In this document: positions 42,349 to 52,784 of the stretch, piece by piece
Layout of the letters: every line of letters begins with the position of its first letter
How positions within the stretch are numbered: position 1 is the first letter of the stretch
From: Pythium myriotylum
Lineage: Eukaryota; Oomycota; Peronosporomycetes; Pythiales; Pythiaceae
DNA: 64,000 bases
Assembly (NCBI GenBank): GCA_023091665.1
Contig: JALJCQ010000014.1
Coordinates: 1,674,001 to 1,738,000, forward strand
Direction: 5' to 3'
Translations under genes and position numbers: made by a program
Notes under the pieces: model-generated
What the model was told of the DNA's origin: nothing
The model's database searches: none
The model's input: only the letters and a program-made list of their open reading frames with translations

Positions 42349-42760
42349 ATGGTGTGTGATAAGTGCGAGGAGAAGCTGGCGAAACTCGTTGTGCCAGACA
42401 AGTGGACGGACGGCGCGCGCAACACTACTGGAGGAAAAGATGGCGGCAGGGCTGTGGGCAAAGAGCGCGTGGAGAAGCGGAAGCGCACGAGCAGGTGGGG
42501 AGACAATTGTTGGACCGTGTGGGGCACTTCGTTACGTGGTGGCTTCTCAACCAGGCTCACGCCGATAGCGCGGTCGTGCCGGATTTGCAAGGGAACGGTT
42601 GCAGAGAAGTCTCATTACTGCAATCAATGCGCGTACAAGAAGGGTGCGACTCTTATGCGCGTCATTTGCGTGTTTGTTGGACTAACTTCGTCCATTAGGG
42701 ATATGCGCGATGTGCGGACGTCGCGTGCTCGACACCAAAGAGTTCAAAATGAGCACATGA
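42349..42760 (+). CDS. CRIPT: CRIPT zinc-binding protein
   Basis: Three exons, 42349..42494, 42555..42643 and 42699..42760, encode 98 residues (human CRIPT 101). MVCDKCEEKL opens the protein, followed by KWTDGARNTT, SCRICKGTV, HYCNQCAYKKG and ICAMCGRRVLDTK. All the CxxC pairs of CRIPT are present. CRIPT was named for PSD-95 binding in neurons but is ancient and linked to the minor spliceosome. The first intron (GTGGGG donor) is in phase, so reading through it adds a frame-preserving insert; the spliced form is preferred by family length. Confidence 0.93.
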
Positions 42761-42946
42761 TCGAAGACGAAGCGGGCAGCCAGGATTTTCACAATGTGGT
42801 AGCCTTGAAGCAGTCAAAATGAGTGCTTATCACAAATCACAATTCGAACTATTTATGGCTTGATCCTGGTACACATGAAGTTTCCTTCCACTCAAAGTGA
42901 CCTTGGATACAGCAACCATCTACAAGTGTAGACTTCGCCGCTTCCT

Positions 42947-43852
42947 ATGATGGGTCGACCGGATCTTCGGCTCGGTGCTGTTGAGTCACTTGACGACGAA
43001 GAGCTTGCGCGATTAGAAGTAAGTCAACGCTGAGTTTTGACCGTCATGTACTCAAACGTGTTGGGCACGCAGTACGCAACCCCAGGACCGTGGAACGATT
43101 CGAATACAGAGGGTTTCTCTCTCGACAAGCCGACTCAAGGATATGATGTCGTGAAACAGCCAAGCCGTCGTCATGTTCCTGCGGCTCCAGGTGATTTTCT
43201 CGCTGTTGTACCCACCGGTAGCAACAAGAACGCAAGGGAGTTGATACGACAAGCGAAACTACCATCTCGGTATGGAAATCTTGACTCAGCGTCCTTCACG
43301 ACTGCATACAATGATCTCGTGTCTCAGACCGAATCCATGGTAAGCGATTTAATTGGACTCAGTCGAGCTTAACTTCCCAACAAAGTGATAGGGACCATTC
43401 TGTTTCACCAGGAGCTCACACGGGCAACGAATACTCGTCGCCGCCAACTTCATATGGAAGCCCTGCAACTCGGTATCGATCAATTGTCTCCAGAGCGTGT
43501 CGCTTGTGAGAAGGAGATCATTAGATTCAACGCTCTGAAGAACGAGGTTGATATCTTTCAGCAGTTCCTCGATCCTTTTGTGTTTGAGATTCGGACACCA
43601 CGAGAGCATTCAGTGCATTCCAGTGTTTATCGACACTTCATTCGAATGCAAGGAATTCAGGACATGGGAATCCCCATTTACAGCCTCGGCTCGTACTCAG
43701 ATGAGCCTAATGATAAAATCATCATGCCGCGAACTCTAGAAAGTTTCTACCGCCGTGTTCGGCGTCGCAATGCGTCTGACTTCATTGATGCAAGTCTCGT
43801 GTCACGACCCACCCAAAGAGGAAAAACAGGAGCGAGGAAGGAGAAGGACTAG
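42947..43852 (+). CDS. Hypothetical conserved-looking protein
   Basis: Three exons, 42947..43018, 43073..43339 and 43412..43852, encode 259 residues starting MMGRPDLRLGAVESLDDEEL. The middle has a short helical region (LTRATNTRRRQLHMEALQ) and a C-terminal part with PFVFEIRTPREHSVHSSVYR and a basic tail ending GARKEKD. There is no signal peptide or membrane segment. Splice sites are strong (GTAAGT, GTAAGC) and phases agree, so the gene is probably real. I do not recognise the family. It follows CRIPT by 186 bp. Confidence 0.75.
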
Positions 43853-44415
43853 AGTAGCTGTTCTTTGCTCAAGGTCTCCGTGAAGGCCGAGCAACCGAGA
43901 AGGCTCACTCTATTGCTCGTGTAGCGATAGTATTGTATTATCAGACACAGATGCGGGAGTAGCGAAGAAAACGAAGCACACGAAGTCGCTGGAAGAGATA
44001 AAAAAATGAAAATCTTCATCATGAAATCACACGGAGACTAGCGCGCACAAAGTACGCTCTCAATTGCACTAGTGCGCGCCCACACTCCACCGCCATCACC
44101 TCACACTTGCCCCTGCTCTCGCAATCGATCGACGACTTGGCCTCCTCCGTATACGCCTCCAGCTCACGCACTCAGCACACAACAACGTTGCCATTACCAT
44201 CACCTTCTCATCGGCTCAGCATGCTCCGTTTTCTTCGGCATCCGCGCTTGAAACATACAGCCCGTAGGACTGTAGTTTGATGTTTCTATAATTTTTGTTT
44301 TTGTTTTTGGTTGCGGCAGAAATGCGTGGTCGTAGCAGCGTATCATCTCGTCGAAAGTTAGTCGAAATCGATTACTCACAAGAGTCACTACTTCGCGCTC
44401 AGATCACCGTCGCAC
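43853..44415. other. Spacer at the CK1 duplication edge
   Basis: 563 bp between the unknown gene and CK1-A. It contains an 8-bp stem GCGCGCAC/GTGCGCGC (44041-44079). The first bases of the duplicated segment begin at 44311. Confidence 0.5.
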
Positions 44416-45247
44416 TTAGTAGCGCTGTCGGCTCAACGAGTTCGGGTCCACGCCCAACGCATCGCGACTCGTCGCTGTTGCCACGCGAGGAGCAGGATAC
44501 CCGGGCTCTCCCACCAGGCGCTCACCCGAACGCACACCAGAGCGGTACGACGCCTGCGCCTGCATCTGCGCCTGCGGATCCATCTCCTTCGACTCGTCAC
44601 GCACGTACACGCGTCCCTGCGACGCGATCGGTCGGGCGTCGCGGGGAGGCTCTTGGCGCGAGTCCACACGCACGCTGCGCTCGCCGGTGTCTCCGCTGGC
44701 ACCGCGCTCCCGTCGTCCGCTTCGCTATTGGAACACAACACACACACACACACACAAACGTCAGTCACTGAATATCATATCATCCGATACACAAACATCC
44801 CAAACATACCAAGTTCAACACCGTCCAGTCGAACATCGCATCAAACTGGAAACCCTTGCGGAAAAACAACTCCTTGAACAAACGCTTCAAGTACGCGTAG
44901 TCAGGCTTGTCGTCGAAGCGCAACGCGCGACAGTACTCGAAGTACGCACGGAATTCCGCAGGGTAACCCTTGCACAGAACCTCGATCGGAGTGTTCATCT
45001 TCTTCTCCATGATCTTCTCGTACTTCTGCTTCTTCGTGTTTGCCTTCAGACCCTGCCACGGCAGACTGCCACGGATGAAGTACATGAACACGTAGCCGAG
45101 AGACTCCAAGTCATCACGACGGCTCTGCTCGATACCAACGTGCGTGTTGATCGACGCGTAACGAGCCGTACCCGTGAGGTTCTTGTTCTCTCGGTACGGG
45201 ATGTGCTGGTGGGTCTTCGGGTCGCGGTACTTCTTCGCGAGACCAAA
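44311..45247. repeat. 937-bp direct duplication, copy 1
   Basis: Identical to 46877-47813 at a constant offset of 2566 bp, except T44389 versus C46955. It covers the 3' flank, exon 3, the intron with a CA repeat and the 3' part of exon 2 of the CK1 gene. Identity stops at 45248, after which the two copies diverge at many positions. Confidence 0.95.
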
Positions 45248-45798
45248 ATCAATAGCATGCACAATCTGAGCACGTTTACCGAGGCCAATGAGGAAGTTGT
45301 CCGGCTTGACATCACGGTGGATGAAGTTCTTCGAGTGGCAGTATTCAAGACGGCAGAGAAGCTGGTCAGCGATCATGAGCACGGTCTTGAGCTGGAATCG
45401 GCGTCCGCAGTAGTTGAAGAGATCCTCGAGGGAAGGGCCGAGCAGGTCGATGACCATGACGTTGTATTCGCCCTCAACTCCGAACCATCGAAGGTTTGGC
45501 ACGCCCACTTTATTCAAGATCGGAACCAGACGTCAGTAACATGATCCAGCCGTGGGGGTGACCCCCTCGAGTACAGAGAGTACGTACATCCGCCGGCGAG
45601 GATCTTGTAGATCTTGGACTCGTACAGAAGCTGAGGGTGCTTGCTCTTCACAGACTCGAGCTTGATCGCGACCTCTTCGCCCGACGTCATGTTGGTGCCC
45701 AAGTAGATGTCACCGAACGAGCCGCTGCCGATCTTACGGCCGAGGCGGAACTTCTTGCCGACACGCAGCTCAAGCGAGCTCTCACGCGGGTGGGACAT
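44416..45798 (-). CDS. Casein kinase 1 (copy A)
   Basis: Three exons, complement(44416..44724, 44810..45507, 45588..45798), encode 405 residues. The CK1 catalytic domain has the glycine loop GSGSFGDIY, catalytic [23 protein letters not shown] and the CK1-specific [14 protein letters not shown] segment. The C-terminal 100 residues ([17 protein letters not shown] onward) are disordered with Ser/Arg. CK1 kinases prefer primed or acidic substrates. The residue before IDFG differs (VHAIDFG here, CHVIDFG in copy B). Introns are at the same sites as copy B. The second half is identical in DNA to copy B. Confidence 0.95.
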
Positions 45799-46981
45799 TG
45801 TGGATCACTGCAGCGACACGGACGTCCCTCGTGAGCAAGTGCACGCTGGAACAGACGCCTCTTCACGCAGCCTCGCGCGCGGCTCGCCCGAGGCTCCTCG
45901 CGCAGCGTGCGTCACCGAGGCAGTGTACTCACCTGGATATGGTGCGTGGGCGTCGCTTCTCTCGGCCGTGGCGTAGCGGGACTGGTGCTCGTAGCGGCGT
46001 GGATGCGGTTTCCCTTGCTCCCCCCGTGTGATGCTGTCTTCTGGGGAAGGGGGCACGCGGAAAACTACCTGGTTGACTTGAAAATTGTATACCACTCCCC
46101 CCTCCACTGGCTTTCCCCCCTTGACTTTGGGGGGAAAAACGAGAGTGATGGTCTTTGTACCTGGGAGGCTGTCGCAAGGTTCAGCGCGAACAAACGGATG
46201 CCCAGAACAGTGCGTGATGACGCTCGCCGACGGGTCTGCTCGGTAGAGATGGAGATCCGGCGAGCGCCGCAGGGCCCTCGCGTGGGCAAGCGTGTCTGTC
46301 TATGCACGCGCTCGCGGAGCCAGTGTGCACGGAAAAGCTGCAGAGACGTCGCGTCGTAGCTCTCTTAGATCGAGCTGGATGATGGCGGTCGGTGTTGTCC
46401 TTGCCGCGATGTAACCCAAGAAATGTAGGCTGCATGTATGGAGCTTGGAGTGATACTCGCTGAGCTGGTAGGGTGTTGTAAGGGCAGAAAATGGCACGTG
46501 ATGGAGAGCTTTTGTCCAGTTAGTGGACTCGACTTTGGTCTCCGCATTCAGAATGTGGGAGGGCGAAAAAGTCAACTCCACCGACTTATCAGTGATCGAC
46601 GCGCCCCATCGCCGCGACCGGTTGAAGTTGGTAAATGTCGATAAATGAATACCACATACAGGCAACGATTGTCGCTCCAGATTCTGTCAACATAGCACCT
46701 GACTTTCACCGAGACAATTCACTTCGATGCGTAACCCTTATTCCTACGACGAAAAGATTCGGACACGGTCCGCCAACACCATTCCTCCTTCACAACCAAC
46801 TCCACACAACTCTGTTCAGTGTCGACAGAGTAAGATTAGGAGGCATCTTTCTATTGCAAAGATTTCCTTCTTGTCATTGCGGCAGAAATGCGTGGTCGTA
46901 GCAGCGTATCATCTCGTCGAAAGTTAGTCGAAATCGATTACTCACAAGAGTCACCACTTCGCGCTCAGATCACCGTCGCAC
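45799..46981. other. Spacer between the two CK1 genes
   Basis: 1.18 kb without a recognised gene. A 9-bp stem TTTCCCCCC/GGGGGGAAA with an 8-nt loop lies at 46112-46137. The duplicated segment begins at 46877. Confidence 0.45.
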
Positions 46982-47813
46982 TTAGTAGCGCTGTCGGCTC
47001 AACGAGTTCGGGTCCACGCCCAACGCATCGCGACTCGTCGCTGTTGCCACGCGAGGAGCAGGATACCCGGGCTCTCCCACCAGGCGCTCACCCGAACGCA
47101 CACCAGAGCGGTACGACGCCTGCGCCTGCATCTGCGCCTGCGGATCCATCTCCTTCGACTCGTCACGCACGTACACGCGTCCCTGCGACGCGATCGGTCG
47201 GGCGTCGCGGGGAGGCTCTTGGCGCGAGTCCACACGCACGCTGCGCTCGCCGGTGTCTCCGCTGGCACCGCGCTCCCGTCGTCCGCTTCGCTATTGGAAC
47301 ACAACACACACACACACACACAAACGTCAGTCACTGAATATCATATCATCCGATACACAAACATCCCAAACATACCAAGTTCAACACCGTCCAGTCGAAC
47401 ATCGCATCAAACTGGAAACCCTTGCGGAAAAACAACTCCTTGAACAAACGCTTCAAGTACGCGTAGTCAGGCTTGTCGTCGAAGCGCAACGCGCGACAGT
47501 ACTCGAAGTACGCACGGAATTCCGCAGGGTAACCCTTGCACAGAACCTCGATCGGAGTGTTCATCTTCTTCTCCATGATCTTCTCGTACTTCTGCTTCTT
47601 CGTGTTTGCCTTCAGACCCTGCCACGGCAGACTGCCACGGATGAAGTACATGAACACGTAGCCGAGAGACTCCAAGTCATCACGACGGCTCTGCTCGATA
47701 CCAACGTGCGTGTTGATCGACGCGTAACGAGCCGTACCCGTGAGGTTCTTGTTCTCTCGGTACGGGATGTGCTGGTGGGTCTTCGGGTCGCGGTACTTCT
47801 TCGCGAGACCAAA
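46877..47813. repeat. 937-bp direct duplication, copy 2
   Basis: Second copy of the CK1 3' segment, identical to 44311-45247 except one base (C46955). Both carry the same CA microsatellite inside the intron. Confidence 0.95.
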
Positions 47814-48352
47814 GTCGATGACATGACAGATCTGGGCGCGCTTTCCTAGCCCAATGAGGAAGTTGTCCGGCTTGACATCACGGTGGATGAAGTTCTTCGA
47901 GTGGCAGTACTCGATTCGACAGAGGAGCTGGTCAGCGATCATGAGCACGGTCTTGAGCTGGAATCGGCGTCCGCAGTAGTTGAAGAGATCCTCGAGGGAA
48001 GGACCGAGCAGGTCGATGACCATGACGTTGTATTCGCCCTCAACTCCGAACCATCGCAGACTTGGAATACCCACTGCGCCCAAGAGCATAGTATCGTTAG
48101 GACCATTACGACATGAATACTGGTCGTGCGTCTACTCGTACATCCGCCAGCGAGGATCTTGTAGATCTTGGACTCGTACAGAAGCTGAGGGTGCTTGCTC
48201 TTCACAGACTCGAGCTTGATCGCGACCTCTTCGCCCGACGTCATGTTGGTGCCCAAGTAGATGTCACCGAACGAGCCGCTGCCGATCTTGCGACCGAGAC
48301 GGAACTTCTTGCCGACACGCAGCTCAAGCGAGCTCTCACGCGGGTGGGACAT
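46982..48352 (-). CDS. Casein kinase 1 (copy B)
   Basis: Three exons, complement(46982..47290, 47376..48073, 48142..48352), encode 405 residues, very close to copy A. The catalytic motifs are the same, with [18 protein letters not shown] and [14 protein letters not shown]. Exon 1 differs from copy A only at silent sites. The first intron is unrelated to that of copy A, while the second intron and exon 3 are identical. The pattern is an older duplication with later homogenisation of the 3' half. It is divergent from the OvoA-type methyltransferase gene (584 bp). Confidence 0.95.
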
Positions 48353-48936
48353 TGTGGATCACTGCGGCAACACCAACACCAATCAGCAAAGATATTGCCT
48401 CAGCAAGGGCTTCGTGGGCGCGGAGTCGAGTTGAAAAGGAGCAGTGTTTAACAGCACTCAATGGACGCCCATTGGTGCGCGTCCACCGCGTATGGCGTCT
48501 TGTCGTGATCTCATCTGATATGCAATCAATCCCAGAGGACTCTCTCGTCCTCGACTCCCCACACGAGGGCCCACTGTCTCCTGAGCAGAAATGGAACTCA
48601 CCTTCAGGGTGCGCGGCCTCCCAGTCGTGGTGTCTCTCCCAGGCGACGAAGTCTCCGAGGCCCGCGCCGACGAGCCGCGTCGGTCTCGTGTTTCTCGTTG
48701 GGATGGAGATGGAAAAACCCAGCCAGAAGATTTGACTTGGTTTTTGTATAGACGGCCCAAGTCCCCCTTGGCTCGAGCGGAGTGATGGTTGAGAGACCGC
48801 CGACATCGATACAGTGGATATTCTTCTAGGTTCGATCCAGGAAGTAATGTGGAAGACGAAATGAAACCCAGCTTGGTGAGCTTGAACCTCACCTCAAGAG
48901 CGACCGACACATCGCCGGAACACTCCCGAACGCTTC
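48353..48936. other. Divergent promoter region CK1-B / methyltransferase
   Basis: 584 bp between divergent genes. The first 12 bases upstream of the ATG are the same as in copy A. A 64-residue plus-strand frame at 48591-48785 has no support. Confidence 0.4.
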
Positions 48937-49950
48937 ATGAGTGCGATCGTGCGCCAGGCCGGCGCCGCCGTGCGCAGCACCACAGCCAGCGGCTCCGTCG
49001 TGTACGAGTCGGCGCGCGCCGTCAACGAATACCTGCAATTCCATTTCGGTGGGTAGAGTCTACGTATCTTACTGAGAAGCACCGCGGAGCGTGACAACGG
49101 AACCTCGTAGGAGATCCGAAGGATGTCGTGCCGTTTGGATTCGCGCCGACAGACGCCCTTGCCTTTTTGCCACGCACTGTCGACCAGTGCGCCGACTTGG
49201 TGCCTGCCAACCAGCGACGCCGTGCACTGGACATTGGCTGTGCTGTCGGCCGAGCAACATTCGAGCTCAGCAAGCATTTCGATGAGGTACGAATATTGTG
49301 TAGGCGACCAAATACCATCGCCGATAACTCTAGCTAATCGAAACGATGCGTCCAGGCTATCGGCATCGACTTCTCGCACCATTTTGCTGAGGCGGCAACA
49401 CAGATGAAGGAGCAGAGAGAGATGGAGTATGAAACGCAGATCCAGGGGGACGTGACCGAGAAGCGGTGGGCGAAGTTACCGCCAGGTGCTCGACCGGAGC
49501 GTACCCGCTTTGAGCAAGGCGACGCATGTAATTTGTCTCCATCGCTAGGTATGCTAACTGGGTACATTCACTGCCCACACTCGTACTCTTGACTGATGGG
49601 TGAAATCGACTACAGGCAAGTTCGACGCTGTTTTTGCCTCGAACCTTCTTTGCCGCCTACCGGAACCACAGAAGTTCCTCACAGAAATCAAGGACTTTGT
49701 CGCGAAAGATGGCATTTTCGCTCTCATTAGCCCCTACTCTTGGCTCGAAGAGTACACGGCTAAGGAAAAATGGATCGGTGGAGTCATTAACGATGACGGC
49801 AAGCCGGTCAACAGTTTTGATGTCGTGGAAGAGCTGCTAGCTAGTGATTTCGAACTCGTCAAACGTCAGGACTACCCGTTCATGATTCGTGAGCATCAGC
49901 GCAAGTACCAATGGGGCGTCTCTGATGGTACGTTCTGGCGTCGCAAGTGA
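48937..49950 (+). CDS. OvoA-type 4-mercaptohistidine N-methyltransferase-like
   Basis: Four exons, 48937..49048, 49111..49286, 49356..49548 and 49616..49950, encode 271 residues. The protein begins with a Ser/Ala tract and VNEYLQFHFG, then the SAM-binding ALDIGCAVGRATFEL, GIDFSHHFAEAA, FEQGDACNLSP and ISPYSWLEEYT. This order matches the methyltransferase module of ovothiol synthase OvoA. In ovothiol synthesis the module methylates 5-thiohistidine on the imidazole. No sulfoxide synthase domain is attached, so this is a stand-alone enzyme. A partner elsewhere in the genome or another small-molecule substrate is possible. Confidence 0.85.
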
Positions 49951-50185
49951 AGGTGTTTTGGTAGGCAGCTGCACACTAGAATGCTTGTGCTATTCACACA
50001 CGGCAACGCCAAGTTGAAGCCCTTTGCCCCCTTAAGTTCATTTTTACAGTTTGGGTGTCGCGTTCGCCATGCCACACATTGGGATGGGCCCGCAATTATA
50101 ATGACTATCGCTATCGAAAACACTATCAGTACTAGATTCCTCGCTGCAATCGCGACAAACTCGGGAATTGCATACAATCTCGGAC

Positions 50186-51481
50186 CTACGCATTCACTCC
50201 CAGTGCAACAGATTGACTCCTCTTCTGGCCAGACGTTCTACCCGAACTGCCATACACGATCCCATTGGACGACGCTGAAGAAGTTGACGCGGCATTCGTC
50301 ACTGGTGTACCGACATATTTGCCGTTCACTGTTGAGGGAACAGCGTTTGAGGACACACGCGAAACGACTCCATCGTCTTTCGAGCTCCTTGACGTGTGGT
50401 GTTGAGCGGAGTTACTCGGGGCTTGGGCTTGATCTCGACGGAACTGAGGGTGCAGAGGAGGTCCAGTTTGACTCACGTAGGGATTGGCACTTCCACCATG
50501 AGGCAGTGGTTGCTGGTAACCATACATCGATTGGTGATGCTGTCCTTGGGTTTGGTCATGTTCTCGCTGATAAGCGTAGACCGGATGAGGGGCATGTTGC
50601 TGACGCTGGATTTCTTCGTGTCGGTGTTGCTCAGCGTGAACCACTTGGCCTTCCGTCTGGTGGTTATCTCGCTGATATGCGTAAACTGGTTGTCGGTCGG
50701 ATGAGTGGACATCCTGTTTCACATGTTGGTGATGATTCCCATATCCAGATTGCTGTTGCTCGTATGCAAATCCAGAAGACGCTTGCTGCTGATAGGCATA
50801 CACCGGCGCTGGTTGGAGGTGTTGCTGATGGTCGTACTGATATTGCTGACTGTAGACGTGCTCCGCTCCAGGCTCCGTATCAACCCCAGGAACATATATC
50901 AGCTGACCGTCTTGTTCAGGGTCCATGACAACTTGATTGCAGAACTTGTGTCTCGACCGCGAGTTACGGATGGTCGTGAAGACGTAGTGGTTCGCTAGTT
51001 CGTGGAAGTACCTCGCGTAAATGTCCGTCGAGACGTGCAGAGTAAAGTTGATCATGAGGAGGAACTCCAGCTCCAGCTCGTTCATTTCTGAGCACGGCAC
51101 ACCTCCCACTTTTGCGTAGTAGGCATTGTTGAAGTAGTGATCGTCAAAGAACTTGGCAGCGAGCACAACGCTAGTGATCAAGACTCGATGCACGTTGAGT
51201 TCCGTCAGGATGAGTCCTTGGTACTCGTGTAATCGGTCGATGTAGACGAGCGCCAACACGAAGCACTCTGGACTGCAGTTCGCGTACTTGTGGATGCGCA
51301 GGAGGTAGTCGCGGATCGAGATTCCCGGTACGCGGAACGCCTCAAACTTGGTGCGCGTCGTGTAGGCCGACGGCACGGACTCGCTGGGCTGAACCATGGA
51401 CTCGACCACGACCGCGAGCGTCTGCACGATCGCACGACCTCGCTCTTCATTATCCTTCGCTTCGTGGTTGTGGGAACGCAT
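50186..51481 (-). CDS. PHO80/P-type cyclin
   Basis: A single exon of 431 residues. Residues about 35-165 form the cyclin box: FRVPGISIRDYLLRIHKYA, ALVYIDRLHEY, RVLITSVVLAAKFFDDHYFNN, then ELEFLLMINFTLHV. The HYFNNAYYAKVGGV segment is typical of Pho80/P-type (CYCP/CYCU) cyclins. The rest (170-431) is a Gln/His/Tyr-rich low-complexity tail with YAYQ repeats, probably disordered. Such cyclins pair with Pho85/CDK5-type kinases in nutrient signalling. It is convergent with the methyltransferase gene (235 bp). Confidence 0.93.
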   Translation of the reverse strand: MRSHNHEAKDNEERGRAIVQTLAVVVESMVQPSESVPSAYTTRTKFEAFRVPGISIRDYLLRIHKYANCSPECFVLALVYIDRLHEYQGLILTELNVHRVLITSVVLAAKFFDDHYFNNAYYAKVGGVPCSEMNELELEFLLMINFTLHVSTDIYARYFHELANHYVFTTIRNSRSRHKFCNQVVMDPEQDGQLIYVPGVDTEPGAEHVYSQQYQYDHQQHLQPAPVYAYQQQASSGFAYEQQQSGYGNHHQHVKQDVHSSDRQPVYAYQRDNHQTEGQVVHAEQHRHEEIQRQQHAPHPVYAYQREHDQTQGQHHQSMYGYQQPLPHGGSANPYVSQTGPPLHPQFRRDQAQAPSNSAQHHTSRSSKDDGVVSRVSSNAVPSTVNGKYVGTPVTNAASTSSASSNGIVYGSSGRTSGQKRSQSVALGVNA

Positions 51482-52784
51482 TGCGCCGACAACCGCACAC
51501 GTGTCCTCTCCCCGTCAGATGCGAATGGGCTTCACGGCCACCAGACCGAGTGGTCGGGAGTGCCTGCAGTGCGCGAAGAGACGCGGCAGCCGACGTCGTC
51601 GTGGCACTATACACAGTCAGCGAAGTGAGCGAGTCGCGTCGGCGCGGCGGGGGGCCGTGCGACTCTGCTCGTTCCTTGGCACGGCGCTGGTCGCCGCGTG
51701 GAGTCGCCCTCGGAGACGCAGGAGACGAGCGGGCGGCGCGCAGAGCGTGGGGCTGGTCGCGACGAGCGCTCGCTGTTCGATCGGCGTGGGTGGGGGTGCA
51801 GCAGTGAGCTCCAGACAGCCAGGCACCCAAGACGCCACTCGGACCCGCTCAGTCTCGAGTTGTTGGCGCCAGAGCAGGGGCGGCCATGAAGCCTCCCACC
51901 AAGGAAGGGCAACCACACCAGCGACAAGTGGGCTGCGGTTGGTTGAGGAGCAGCGCCACACCATCCGTACACCAAGTAAAGAACACCTGCGGTTACACAA
52001 CCAGCAACAAAAAAACCTTGCCTGCGGGAAGGGCGACACAGACCAGGAGAACCGGAGCGAGGAAGAGAGGAGCCTGTCGTTTCTATCCTCTCGCGACACC
52101 TGTGGCGAGACCGACCGGAGCGAGCCCGCGTGGCGGCGAATCTCCCTGTCGAGCCACGATAACCACAGCTCTAGCAACCCATGGTACGTATTGGAGGTGC
52201 GCGTAGCGGAATCTACGGTACCAGGATCGCGACCGCGCGATTCCTGAATTTTCGGTTCGAGAAACGAGGTTTAACGAAACCGGATGCATAACCCAGAGGT
52301 TATCTCCCCTAGCCCTAATACATCACAACCACCCAGTTTTGTTCTCTCTCGTTTGAGTTCACGTAATCGCGGGGCGGAGTTCTCAGGTCGGCTGATGTTC
52401 CGACTCAGATGACGGCGTCGAAAGAGCGCGAGCGATGCGCGCCGACTGTCCGTTCGCGCATTCTCGCCGTCGCTCTCTCGCTCGCTGGAGCCTCCGCAGC
52501 AGCGAGACGATTGGTCGCGAGTCCTTTGCGTTCATGTGACAGCTGCCGAGAGGGTTCCAATCAGGGAGCTGTGTCCTTTGGGAGAGGTTCCCGGGATTCG
52601 ACTCGTCGCACAGCAGTTCTGGCTGATATTCTCGAGAATTCGAGGTGGTCCACACGATTCCCTCCTCATAAGTTTCATCGTACTTAACGGTATCGTAGTT
52701 TATCGAATCGATAGGCTACGTCCCACGAAACATGCGACTTGAAACGGTATTGGTTGGCGGTCGAATCGGTGCCCAACCAGAGCA
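51482..52784. other. Long divergent spacer
   Basis: 1.3 kb between the cyclin and KRI1 genes. Frames on both strands are Arg/Ser-rich and not protein-like. It may hold two promoters; no repeat or RNA gene was seen. Confidence 0.4.
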
